From Paracoccaceae bacterium (GTDB lineage Bacteria; Pseudomonadota; Alphaproteobacteria; Rhodobacterales; Rhodobacteraceae), in NCBI GenBank assembly GCA_003551745.1, contig PUNI01000252.1, forward strand, positions 1-13,439: DNA of 13,439 nt. Direction: 5' to 3'. The notes under the pieces were generated by a model. That model did not search any database, had not been told where the DNA came from, and saw only the letters and a list, made by a program, of their open reading frames with translations. Below are positions 1-7,370 of the stretch, piece after piece. Numbering within the stretch: position 1 is the stretch's first letter; each line of letters begins with the position of its first letter. A program made the translations under genes and the position numbers.

Positions 1-329
1 CGCAGCGCCGCCAGGATCGGTCCCCAGGACAGCGGCTCACCCGCCTCGCGCCGGCGCGACACCTCGTAAAGGCCGACGGCCGCGAAGGGCGCCAGCAGCG
101 GAAACCCGGCCGCGATGGGCAGGAACCAGGCGGGCTGTCCGCTGGCGATCAGCCCGAACCACAGCCCCAGCCCCCCGGCCACATAGAAGGCCGAGAAGAA
201 CAGGCCGAAGATCGGGACGGCCTTGAAATCCTTCAGCCCCGCGCGCAACGCGGCGCGCAGGTCATCTTCGGTCAGGTTCAGCGCCGCCACCGGCGGGGCG
301 GGCGCTTGGGATGCGACGTTCTGGGACAT
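1..329 (-). CDS. DUF2189-family integral membrane protein, C-terminal part outside the window
   Basis: The start codon at 329 is preceded by a strong ribosome binding site (AGAGAGGAGGG on the minus strand), and 109 codons are open to the window edge, so the 3' end is missing. The N-terminus is Ala/Pro-rich and cytoplasmic-looking. It is followed by DLRAALRAGLKDF (about residues 23-35) and two hydrophobic stretches at about 39-62 and 67-88, linked by a short loop. The pattern GFPLLAPFAAVGLYEVSRR at about 75-93, then GEPLSW, is what I know from DUF2189 (COG5473) membrane proteins, whose function is not established. The gene starts 61 bp after pstB in the same direction with no obvious terminator between, so it may be cotranscribed with the pst operon; that is inference. 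The family call rests on recognition of the motif, not on a search. Confidence 0.8.
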   Translation of the reverse strand, partial: MSQNVASQAPAPPVAALNLTEDDLRAALRAGLKDFKAVPIFGLFFSAFYVAGGLGLWFGLIASGQPAWFLPIAAGFPLLAPFAAVGLYEVSRRREAGEPLSWGPILAAL

Positions 330-390
330 GGGCGGCCCTCCTCTCTGGTCCGGAGGATGGTGGAGGTGCCCGCCGCATTCAAGCGTTTCG

Positions 391-1209
391 TCAGCCGAAC
401 CGCCCCGAGACGTAGTCCTCGGTCTGCTTCTTCTTCGGGTTTGTGAAGATGCGGTCGGTATCGCCGTATTCCACCAGCCGGCCCAGATACATGAAGCCGG
501 TGTTGTCGGACACGCGGGCGGCCTGCTGCATGTTGTGGGTCACGATCACGATGGTGTAGTGGCCGCGCAGCTGGTGGATCAGCTCCTCGATCTTCAGCGT
601 GGCAATGGGGTCGAGGGCCGAGCACGGCTCGTCCATCAGCAGCACCTCGGGGTCCGAGGCGATGCCGCGGGCGATGCAGAGCCGCTGCTGCTGGCCGCCG
701 GACATGCCCAGCGCGCTTTCCTTCAGCCGGTCCTTGACCTCGTCCCACAGCGCGGCCGAGCGCAGCGCGCGCTCGCAGGTCTCGTCGAGGATGGATTTCT
801 TGGTGATCCCGTCCACCCGCAGCGGGTAGACGACGTTGTCGTAGATCGACATGGCGAAGGGGTTGGGCTTCTGGAACACCATGCCCATCCGTTTCCTGAG
901 CGCGATCACATCGACGCCGGGGCCGTAGATGTCGAAGCCGTCGACCATGATCTCCCCCGAGACGCGCAGCTCGTCGATCAGGTCGTTCATGCGGTTCAGA
1001 CAGCGCAGCAGCGTGGACTTGCCGCAGCCGGACGGGCCGATCAAGGCGGTCACCTCGCCCTTCTGCACCTCCATGTCGATGCCGTAGAGCGCCTGGCTCT
1101 TGCCATACCACAGGTCGAAGTTCCGGATGTCGAGCGCCGCACCCTCCGGGCTCTTCCTGACGTGGTAGGAGGTGGGCTCGAACTGGCGTTCGGGGGTTGC
1201 GACGTTCAT
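391..1209 (-). CDS. pstB: Phosphate ABC transporter ATP-binding protein PstB
   Basis: This is the ATPase that powers PstSCA phosphate import at the cytoplasmic face of the inner membrane. At 272 residues it has normal PstB length. All nucleotide-binding motifs are present: Walker [10 protein letters not shown] at 58-66, Q-loop Gln113 in VFQKPNPF, signature MSGGQQQR at 169-176, Walker B VLLMDEP at 189-195 and switch His225 in VTHNMQQA. The C-terminus [15 protein letters not shown], then [16 protein letters not shown], is typical of PstB. The start at 1209 is supported by a GAGAGG ribosome site 10 bp away from the pstA stop, so pstB is probably translationally coupled to pstA. It is the last recognisable pst gene; no phoU, the usual next gene in many bacteria, follows in the window. 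Confidence 0.97.
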   Translation of the reverse strand: MNVATPERQFEPTSYHVRKSPEGAALDIRNFDLWYGKSQALYGIDMEVQKGEVTALIGPSGCGKSTLLRCLNRMNDLIDELRVSGEIMVDGFDIYGPGVDVIALRKRMGMVFQKPNPFAMSIYDNVVYPLRVDGITKKSILDETCERALRSAALWDEVKDRLKESALGMSGGQQQRLCIARGIASDPEVLLMDEPCSALDPIATLKIEELIHQLRGHYTIVIVTHNMQQAARVSDNTGFMYLGRLVEYGDTDRIFTNPKKKQTEDYVSGRFG

Positions 1210-1219
1210 GTCGGACCTC

Positions 1220-2998
1220 TCAGAAATGGCCGCCGGCGTATTTCTTCTTCAGCCGGTTGCGGATGAAGATGGCGCTCGCGTTCATGGTGACGATCAGGAT
1301 CAGGAGCAGCAGCGTGGTGACGAACACCATGGGCTTGCCGGCCTCGGAGTTGCGCGACTGAAAGCCCACGTCGAAGATGTGAAAGCCCAGATGCATGAAG
1401 CTGCGGTCGAGATGGATGAAGGGGAAGAAGCCGTCGACGGGCAGCGCCGGCGCGAGCTTCACGACCCCCACCAGCATCAGCGGGGCCACCTCCCCTGCCC
1501 CGCGCGCCATGGCGAGGATCATCCCGGTCATGATGCCGGGCAGCGCCTTGGGGAGCACCACATAGCGGATCGTCTGCCACTTGGAGGCGCCGCAGGCGAG
1601 CGAGCCTTCGCGCATCGAACGCGGGACGGCAGACAGGGCCTCCTCCGAGGCGACGATGACCACCGGCACCGTGAGCAGCGCCAGCGTCAGCGAGGCCCAC
1701 AGGATGCCGCCCTTGCCGAAGGTCGGGTTCGGCAGCGCCTCGGGGAAGAACAGCTGGTCGATCGAGCCGCCCATGGTGTAGGCAAAGAAACCCAGGCCGA
1801 ACACGCCGTAGACGATCGACGGCACGCCCGCGAGGTTGTTCACCGAGATGCGCACGATTGACGTCAGCCGACCCTGCTTGGCGTACTCCCGCAGGTAGAG
1901 CGCGGTGATCACGCCGAAGGGCGCCACGAACACCACCATCAGCATTGTCATGGCGACCGTGCCGAAGATGGCCGGCAGCACACCGCCCTGGGTGTTGGCC
2001 TCCCGCGGTTCGGTGGACAGGAACTCCCACCAGCGGGAGACGTAGATGCCCAGCTTGTCGAGGAACGACAGCGCATTGGCCGGATAGAAGCGCACGATCT
2101 GGCTGAGTTCGGTGTCCACCGTCCGCCCGTCGATTTCCTCCAGGGTCACGCGATAGCGCCGGTCGATCTCGCGGATCTCGTTCACACGCGCCTGCAGCTC
2201 GGCGAACTCCTCCTGATGGGCCGCGATGTTGGCCTGTGCCTCGGCGATCAGCCGCTGGGCGGTCTCGCTGTCGGCGCCGTGGCGGAGTTCGGCGCGACGG
2301 ATGGCCAGCCGCTCCCGTTCGATCCGGTGGTTGAGCGCCCCAATCTCGCGCTGCTCGATCCGGCGGATCTCGTTGAACCGCGCGCGCGCGGCGGATTGCT
2401 CGCGCTGCATCAGCCGGTAGTCGAACTCCCGCGGCTCGCCGTCGATCACGAGGCCCGCAACCCGACCGACGAAGTCTCCCCATTGCTGGCGTTGGAAGAG
2501 GTGGAAATCCTCGGGATAGGTGACCTCGGCCACCTCGAAATCCGCGACCCAGCGGAAGTCGTCGCCATAGAGATCGTAGTTCGCGGTCTTGTAGAGCGTG
2601 CGGTCCGAGAAGCCGTCGTTGGCCTCGACAAAGGCGCGCTGCTCGTCGTCGAGCGTGGCCAGCACGTTGTCGCCGGGCCGGAAGCGGTTGTGGCGCGTCG
2701 GCTCGCCGGCCAGCAGCGTGCCGTCGCGCAGCTCGACCTGGGCGATGGGCTTGGGCCAGAAGGTGGAGAATCCGTTCCAGGCGACCATCGCCAGGAAGGC
2801 CGCGATCAGGATGATCCCCAGCGCCAGCGCCCCCCCGAAGGCCCAGAGCGCGGGTTCGCCCACCGCAGAGAGGTCGGCCGAGAGCACGCGCACCCGCCTG
2901 CCCTGCGGCCGGCTCTCCTCCACCGCCTCGCGGGCGGCGGTGGCGATCGGCGCGGACGCGCCGGAGGCCGGCGCCTTGGGGTCAATGATGTCGGTCAT
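1220..2998 (-). CDS. pstA: Phosphate ABC transporter permease PstA with long periplasmic coiled-coil insert
   Basis: This is one of the two inner-membrane permeases of the phosphate importer. I choose the ATG at 2998 ([10 protein letters not shown]), 13 bp after the pstC stop. An in-frame start 63 bp upstream would overlap pstC and adds a low-complexity Ser/Ala stretch. The protein has 592 residues, about twice the length of E. coli PstA (about 296). Its layout is a cytoplasmic tail, TM1 at about 49-73, an extracytoplasmic segment at about 75-340, then the permease core at about 341-577. That core carries the ABC-coupling EAA-type loop at about 452-476 ([15 protein letters not shown]) and a basic C-terminus. 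Inside the insert, residues about 195-285 are rich in Arg, Glu, Gln and Ala with few helix breakers, as in a long coiled coil. The permease identity is secure. The role of the insert is unknown; a contact with PstS or with the enlarged PstC is a guess. Confidence 0.93.
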   Translation of the reverse strand: MTDIIDPKAPASGASAPIATAAREAVEESRPQGRRVRVLSADLSAVGEPALWAFGGALALGIILIAAFLAMVAWNGFSTFWPKPIAQVELRDGTLLAGEPTRHNRFRPGDNVLATLDDEQRAFVEANDGFSDRTLYKTANYDLYGDDFRWVADFEVAEVTYPEDFHLFQRQQWGDFVGRVAGLVIDGEPREFDYRLMQREQSAARARFNEIRRIEQREIGALNHRIERERLAIRRAELRHGADSETAQRLIAEAQANIAAHQEEFAELQARVNEIREIDRRYRVTLEEIDGRTVDTELSQIVRFYPANALSFLDKLGIYVSRWWEFLSTEPREANTQGGVLPAIFGTVAMTMLMVVFVAPFGVITALYLREYAKQGRLTSIVRISVNNLAGVPSIVYGVFGLGFFAYTMGGSIDQLFFPEALPNPTFGKGGILWASLTLALLTVPVVIVASEEALSAVPRSMREGSLACGASKWQTIRYVVLPKALPGIMTGMILAMARGAGEVAPLMLVGVVKLAPALPVDGFFPFIHLDRSFMHLGFHIFDVGFQSRNSEAGKPMVFVTTLLLLILIVTMNASAIFIRNRLKKKYAGGHF

Positions 2999-3011
2999 GC
3001 TCGAACCCCGC

Positions 3012-5681
3012 TCAGAGCTGGAAGGCGCGCTTGCGGAAGCGCTGGCGGACCAGCTCGGCAAGCGTGTTGATGAAGAAGGTCATCAGGAACAGCGTGAGCG
3101 CGGCCAGGAAGAGCACGCGGTAGTTGGTGCTGTCCTTCACCGCCTCGGGCAGCTCGATGGCGATGTTGGCCGACAGGGTGCGCAGGCCCGAGAAGATGTT
3201 CCACTCCATGATCGGCGTGTTGCCGGCGGCCATGACCACGATCATCGTCTCTCCCACCGCCCGGCCAAAGCCCATCATCATGGCCGAGAAGACGCCCGAG
3301 GCCGCGGTGGGCAGCACGACCCACATCGCGGTCTGCCAGGGCGTGGCGCCGGTGGCGAGGCTGCCCGCGCGCAGATGCGGCGGCACCGAGTTCAGCGCAT
3401 CCTCGGTGAGCGTGTAGATGTTGGGAATGACCGCGAAGGCCATCACGAAGCCCACGACAAGCGCGTTGCGCTGCTGGTAGCTGTCGACGAAGCCGCCGCG
3501 CGGGTCGTAGCCGATCAGCGTCAGGAAGGACGCCACCGTATAGCTCAGTGCGAGTGCCGCGAAGAACAGCGCCAGCCAGCGCAGCGCGTCGAGCCGGCCG
3601 GCGACATGGCGCTCGAGCGTGCGCATCTTCGCGCTGAAGGCCGCGCCCATGCTCCGCCGGAAGCCCCAGGCCACCGCCATGTAGGAGAGCGGCAGCAGGA
3701 TGATGAACATGAAGGGCGTGCCGGTGCCGATCCGGCCCGTGGTCCACGCCCTGAAACTGCCGTCGAAGAGGACGTCCTCGAAGAGCGGGCCGAGATTGTA
3801 GGCGATCCAGGCCGTCACCACGATCGACAGCCCCATCAGCAGGAACTTCGGCATGCCGTCATAGCGCAGCACGATGCGCGCCGGCAGCATCTGCCAGGCG
3901 AAGGCGCCGATCATCAGGCCGGTCGGCACCGCGATGAAGCCCAGGAGCACCGCCGCGATCCATTCCTCGACGAAGGGCGCCAGCACAAGCGCGGCGATGA
4001 AGCCGAGCACCACCGTCGGCAGCGCCTCCATCATCTCCATCACCGGCTTGACGGTGGCGCGCACGCCCCGGTGCACGAACTCCGAGGTGTAGACCGCCGC
4101 CATCAGCGCGATGGGCGCGGCGAAGATCATCGCATAGAAGGCCGCCTTCAGCGTGCCGAACACCAGCGGCACCAGCGAATACTTGGGCTCGGCGGTGTCC
4201 ACCGCCGCGGTGGATTGCCAGACGAAGGTCGGCTCGTCGTAACCCTCGTACCAGATCCGGCCGAACAGCACGCCCAGCGTTACCTCGGGGTGGCGGTTGC
4301 GGTACTGCCAGGCCTCCATCTCGCCGCCCTGGCTGACCAGCATCACCCCGTTCGAGCGCGGAAAGATCATCGCCGAGGATTCGGTCGTCACATCGCCCGA
4401 GCGGGCGAACTCGAACAGCACCTGGTCCGAGGTGGAGTGGATCACCCAGACATTGCCTTCGGCATCCACGGCCACGAATTCCTTGTGCCGTTGCGCCTCG
4501 GAGAGGTCCACCACCGCCGCGGGCATCGAGGCGTGGGTGCGCGCGCGCACCAGTTCGCGGCCGTCGGTGGTCTCGTCGGTGCCGGTCTGCAGGCGGAAAT
4601 AGACTCTGATCGAGCCGTCCTCGCTGCCCACCACCAGCGATTCCTCGCCCGAGAGGAAGGTCATGGCGGTCACCGCCACGCCCTCGTCGCCGACGCGGCG
4701 GCGCTCGGCCAGTTGCGGGTCGTCGAAATTGCGCAGGTCGTAGCGGTAGACGAACCCGTTGTCGGCCCCGACGACGGCGCGGTCGGCATTGCCCGACAGC
4801 AGGACGGCCGTCACCGAGACGCCATCCTCCAGCGGCAGGGGCGGCGCCTCCACCGTGGTGGTCGTGACGGTTTCCTCGCCGGTCATCATGTTCAGCTGCA
4901 CCCGCGAGCGGCTCACCCGCACGGCGCCCTCGGAATCGACCGTGGCGAAGGCCAGCACCGGGCGCTCGCGCGTGCCCCCCACGCGATAGTCGATGGCAAC
5001 GATGGGAAACTCGGAGATCTGTTCGCTGGGGCCAAGCTCGCTCACCGCCGACAGCGTCCGGAAATCGCCCGTCCCGACCTCGGTGAAGACGCGGCCGTCC
5101 AGCATCCGGTCCCGCTCGTCCAGCTCCGTCAGGCCTGGGGGCATGTTGCGGCGCGAAGTGCTCTGCGAGTCGAAGCCGATGGTCGCGAAACGCACGGTGC
5201 CGTCGTCGAACCCGAAGGCCACGCGGTCGCGTGCCAGAGTGCCGGAGACGGCGGTGACGGTGGCGCCTTCGAAATCGAACTCCTCCCGCGACACCTCGGT
5301 GCCAGTGGGGACGTGGAAGGTGATCACCCGCCCCTCGGTCCCCACGACCGAGCCGAGCGTCTGGAACTCGTCGCCGTTGATCCAGATGACGTCCTGATCG
5401 GTGGCGAGCTGGTGCCGCACGGAGCCCAGCTCTTCACCGCCGGCGAGCATCGGCATCACCACGCGGAACAGGAACACCATGATCCCCAGCACCGCGACGA
5501 TCACCAGCAGGCCACCGACCGTAATCACCCATCTGGCGACGTTCTCGCCCAGCTTGACGCTGGTGCGGGTGTCCATGCTGCGCTGACGCAACCGGTTTTC
5601 GATCGCGGCAGCCGATTGCTGGTTCTTCAGCTCGGTGCCGTAGTCTTCGGAATGCGCGTCGGTGCGGGTGGTGTCGGCCAT
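3012..5681 (-). CDS. pstC: Phosphate ABC transporter permease PstC with periplasmic beta-propeller insert
   Basis: This is the second membrane channel subunit of the phosphate importer, at 889 residues against about 319 in E. coli. TM1 lies at about 51-76. Residues about 85-475 form a beta-rich domain with WD40-like blade ends such as RVAFGFDDGTVRF (153-165), RAVVGADNGFVYRYDL (301-316), SLVVGSEDGSIRVYF (348-362) and FVAVDAEGNVWVIH (402-415). I count six or seven blades. After it come permease helices from about 503 and the EAA-type coupling loop at about 760-784 (EDALNSVPPHLRAGS). The loop is followed by GFGRAVGETM, the PstC hallmark, at about 804-813. Between about 572 and 740 there are extra hydrophobic segments absent from E. 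coli PstC. An AGGGGG ribosome site supports the ATG at 5681. If the N-terminus is cytoplasmic, the propeller is periplasmic. I recall similarly long PstC proteins in gammaproteobacteria, so the architecture is probably not unique, but I know of no function for the propeller. Confidence 0.93.
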   Translation of the reverse strand: MADTTRTDAHSEDYGTELKNQQSAAAIENRLRQRSMDTRTSVKLGENVARWVITVGGLLVIVAVLGIMVFLFRVVMPMLAGGEELGSVRHQLATDQDVIWINGDEFQTLGSVVGTEGRVITFHVPTGTEVSREEFDFEGATVTAVSGTLARDRVAFGFDDGTVRFATIGFDSQSTSRRNMPPGLTELDERDRMLDGRVFTEVGTGDFRTLSAVSELGPSEQISEFPIVAIDYRVGGTRERPVLAFATVDSEGAVRVSRSRVQLNMMTGEETVTTTTVEAPPLPLEDGVSVTAVLLSGNADRAVVGADNGFVYRYDLRNFDDPQLAERRRVGDEGVAVTAMTFLSGEESLVVGSEDGSIRVYFRLQTGTDETTDGRELVRARTHASMPAAVVDLSEAQRHKEFVAVDAEGNVWVIHSTSDQVLFEFARSGDVTTESSAMIFPRSNGVMLVSQGGEMEAWQYRNRHPEVTLGVLFGRIWYEGYDEPTFVWQSTAAVDTAEPKYSLVPLVFGTLKAAFYAMIFAAPIALMAAVYTSEFVHRGVRATVKPVMEMMEALPTVVLGFIAALVLAPFVEEWIAAVLLGFIAVPTGLMIGAFAWQMLPARIVLRYDGMPKFLLMGLSIVVTAWIAYNLGPLFEDVLFDGSFRAWTTGRIGTGTPFMFIILLPLSYMAVAWGFRRSMGAAFSAKMRTLERHVAGRLDALRWLALFFAALALSYTVASFLTLIGYDPRGGFVDSYQQRNALVVGFVMAFAVIPNIYTLTEDALNSVPPHLRAGSLATGATPWQTAMWVVLPTAASGVFSAMMMGFGRAVGETMIVVMAAGNTPIMEWNIFSGLRTLSANIAIELPEAVKDSTNYRVLFLAALTLFLMTFFINTLAELVRQRFRKRAFQL

Positions 5682-5701
5682 GGTGCCCCCTGTGGCCCGG
5701 T

Positions 5702-5720
5702 CGCCCGCAGATTGCGGGCG
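5702..5720 (-). other. Hairpin in pstS-pstC spacer, proximal to pstC
   Basis: This is a perfect 8-bp inverted repeat: CGCCCGCA, a 3-nt loop, TGCGGGCG. It ends about 20 nt before the pstC start codon in the transcript. No U-run follows, so it does not look like a strong intrinsic terminator. A processing, stability or weak attenuation element is more likely. Confidence 0.5.
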
Positions 5721-5730
5721 GACATCTCAA

Positions 5731-5759
5731 GGCCGGGGCGACAGACCGCCGCCCCGGCC
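5731..5759 (-). other. Large GC hairpin just after pstS
   Basis: This is a perfect 10-bp stem, GGCCGGGGCG with CGCCCCGGCC, around a 9-nt loop, starting 16 nt after the pstS stop. Only TTGAGATG follows, so the U-tract is poor. Stable stem-loops at this position in binding-protein operons commonly protect the upstream message or partly stop transcription, giving more PstS than PstCAB. That role is inference here. Confidence 0.55.
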
Positions 5760-5775
5760 GATCCAGTGCCCGAGC

Positions 5776-6756
5776 TCAGTTGCCCAGACCGCCGAGGCCG
5801 AAAGCCTCCAGGTCCATCTCGGCGATCGCGGCATTCACCGGGATGAAGCCGGCGCGGATCACGTCCGCCTGGCCCTCCTGGCTGTAGACGTAGCGCACGA
5901 ATTCGCCGCGCAGCGGCTCGAGCGGCTCATTCGGGTCCACGTTCATGTAGATGTAGAGGAAACGCGCGATCGGATAGGCGCCCGAACCGGCATGCTCCGG
6001 GGTCGGCTCGAAGCACTCGCCGCCCGGCTCGGCCGAGATGCCGATGGCGCGCACGTCGGCGGTGGCATAGCCGATGCCCGAATAGCCGATGCCGTTCACG
6101 TCCGAGGCCACGCCCTGGATCACGGTCGACGACCCGGGCTGCTCGCGCACTTCGCCGCTGTAGTCGCCGCCGAACAGCGCGACTTCGCGGAAGTAGCCGT
6201 AGGTGCCCGAGGCCGAGTTGCGGCCATACATGGCGATCGGGCGGTCGGCCCACTCGCCTTCGAGGCCGGCGTCGCCCCAGGTGGCGATCTGGGCGTCGGC
6301 GCCGCCCGAACGGGTCGACGAGAAGATGGCATCCACCTGCTGCAGGCTCAGGCACTCGATCGGGTTGTCGCGATGCACGAAGACGCCGATGCCGTCGATG
6401 GCGCCGCGCATCGGGATGGGCTCGTAGCCGAAGCGGGCCTCGAACTCCTCGATCTCCGAGCCGCGCATCGGGCGCGACATCGGGCCGAACTGTGCGGTGC
6501 CTTCCACCAGCGCGGGGGGCGCGGTGCCCGAGCCCGCACCCTGGATCTGCACGGCCACGTTCGGATAGAAGCCCCGGAAGCCCTCCGACCACAGGGTCAT
6601 CAGGTTGTTCAGCGTGTCAGAGCCGATCGAGACGAGGTTGCCCGACACGCCCGAGACGGGCTCGTAGTTCGGCAGATTGGGGTCGATCTCCTGCGCCAGC
6701 GCCGGCGCGGTCATCAGTGCGGTCGAGGCCGCAAGGATGGCAGCTGTGCGTTTCAT
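5776..6756 (-). CDS. pstS: Periplasmic phosphate-binding protein PstS
   Basis: This protein binds phosphate in the periplasm and hands it to PstC/PstA. It has 326 residues. The Sec signal peptide is MKRTAAILAASTALMTAPALA with cleavage near AQ-E (about 22), and there is no lipobox cysteine. Phosphate-binding-type motifs are visible: VSIGSDTLNNL after the mature N-terminus, GAGSGTAPPALVEGTAQFG at about 75-93, the loop RNSASGTYGYF, and SDVNGIGYSGIGYA further on. The phrases SIGSDTL and FGPMSRPM resemble the PstS-like binding proteins found with large PstC/PstA rather than E. coli PstS. The ATG at 6756 has an ideal GAGGAG site 5 nt away, whereas in-frame upstream starts would lack a signal peptide at the N-terminus. 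It is the first gene of the operon, directly below the Pho-box-like array, and a 94-bp spacer separates it from pstC. Confidence 0.95.
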   Translation of the reverse strand: MKRTAAILAASTALMTAPALAQEIDPNLPNYEPVSGVSGNLVSIGSDTLNNLMTLWSEGFRGFYPNVAVQIQGAGSGTAPPALVEGTAQFGPMSRPMRGSEIEEFEARFGYEPIPMRGAIDGIGVFVHRDNPIECLSLQQVDAIFSSTRSGGADAQIATWGDAGLEGEWADRPIAMYGRNSASGTYGYFREVALFGGDYSGEVREQPGSSTVIQGVASDVNGIGYSGIGYATADVRAIGISAEPGGECFEPTPEHAGSGAYPIARFLYIYMNVDPNEPLEPLRGEFVRYVYSQEGQADVIRAGFIPVNAAIAEMDLEAFGLGGLGN

Positions 6757-6818
6757 GACTTCTCCTCGGGTGTATATGATGCGCTCCCTACTCGGGCGCA
6801 GTCCACGCTCTAGTCTCG

Positions 6819-6862
6819 CTCTGTGACGCCAATGCCAAAGATGCGTGTAGGTTTTGTGACAG
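6819..6862 (-). promoter_or_regulatory. Tandem Pho-box-like array upstream of pstS
   Basis: Read on the minus strand, this segment divides into four 11-nt units starting at 6862, 6851, 6840 and 6829: CTGTCACAAAA, CCTACACGCAT, CTTTGGCATTG and GCGTCACAGAG. The first matches the PhoB half-site consensus CTGTCAY completely and the fourth at five of seven positions. The two middle units match at four of seven. The 11-bp periodicity is that of PhoB-binding direct repeats, and two adjacent Pho boxes are known at E. coli pstS. The array ends about 60 nt before the pstS start codon. I do not see a convincing -10 hexamer between it and the gene. Confidence 0.7.
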
Positions 6863-6903
6863 TTTTTCCGGATCAAGGGCTGGAGACGGGCGACACGGGA
6901 AGG

Positions 6904-6923
6904 TTGACGCAGCGGCATGCGTC
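6904..6923 (+). promoter_or_regulatory. Possible promoter/operator of the divergent small gene
   Basis: A good -35-like TTGACG at 6904-6909 overlaps an inverted repeat, GACGCA-N6-TGCGTC (6906-6923). A weak AT-richer stretch GGTAAATC follows 17-19 bp after the hexamer and could serve as a -10. This would start a message about 35 nt before the gene at 6977. The repeat could be an operator or only a chance palindrome in GC-rich DNA. Confidence 0.3.
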
Positions 6924-6976
6924 GTGGGTAAATCAATGCGGCGGCCGGCAGCCGCGCCGGGTGGCGGGGGCAGGTC

Positions 6977-7366
6977 ATGGCAAGGAAAACCGGATCGGGC
7001 CGCGGCCGGGCGTCGCGCAAGACGCCTGCGCAGGCGTGGCAGTTGCCGCCCGCCGTGGTGCTGGCCATCGAGGCGGACGGGCTTCTCGACAGCCTGGCGC
7101 CGCTGCCCGAGACGACGGTGGTGGTGCGTGCCCTCTACGGCGAGGTCGGCCCGGGCCTGATTGCGCGCGCCCTGCCCGACTGCATCCTCGCGCCCCTGAT
7201 CGGCTCGCAGTTCGATGCCATCGAGCTGGCCCAGCGGGTCTGCGGCCTGGGCTTCCGCGGGCGGATGGTGGTGGGCGCACCTGCCCTGCCGAACCGCGCG
7301 GCCGTCAAGCGCGAACTGGATGCCGCCTGCGACGGGCTGACTGTTGAGCTGATCGAGCTGCGCTGA
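6977..7366 (+). CDS. Small protein of unknown function, possibly a degenerate receiver-like domain
   Basis: The 129-residue protein has a basic N-terminus (MARKTGSGRGRASRK) and an alpha/beta-looking body. The third codon positions are strongly G/C, as in neighbouring genes, which argues that it is real. A GGGGGCAGG stretch 3-11 nt upstream can serve as ribosome site. The segment from about 67 to 107 (PDCILAPLIG, FDAIELAQRV, FRGRMVVGAPALPN) resembles the middle strands and helix of a response-regulator receiver domain. However, the phospho-acceptor Asp expected after ILA is absent and the N-terminal acidic pair is not evident. If it is receiver-like, it is therefore a pseudo-receiver; this is inference from pattern only. 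It is divergent from pstS across a 220-bp region with Pho-box-like repeats and converges on the PLP-enzyme gene with a 4-bp gap. I cannot assign a function. Confidence 0.75.
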   Translation: MARKTGSGRGRASRKTPAQAWQLPPAVVLAIEADGLLDSLAPLPETTVVVRALYGEVGPGLIARALPDCILAPLIGSQFDAIELAQRVCGLGFRGRMVVGAPALPNRAAVKRELDAACDGLTVELIELR

Positions 7367-7370
7367 GCTA

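Noticed and set aside
223..1266. A 347-codon plus-strand frame opposite pstB
   Set aside because: It lies opposite pstB, whose ATPase motifs are complete, and opposite the start of the DUF2189 gene. The product has no recognisable fold.
2999..3061. An upstream start for PstA giving 613 residues
   Set aside because: It would overlap the pstC coding end by about 50 bp and add a low-complexity Ser/Ala peptide. The ATG at 2998 follows the pstC stop by 13 bp.
2598..5846. A 1082-codon open frame on the plus strand opposite pstC/pstA
   Set aside because: It is antisense to two clearly recognised permeases. Its product is rich in His, Arg, Gly and Asp with no domain sense, as expected for the antisense frame of GC-rich genes.
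6773..6778. CATATA as a -10 box for pstS
   Set aside because: It would give a leader of only about 10 nt and cut into the ribosome site. It also lies too far from the Pho-box-like array.
5662..6813. A 383-codon plus-strand frame opposite pstS
   Set aside because: It is antisense to PstS, which has a signal peptide, ribosome site and family motifs.
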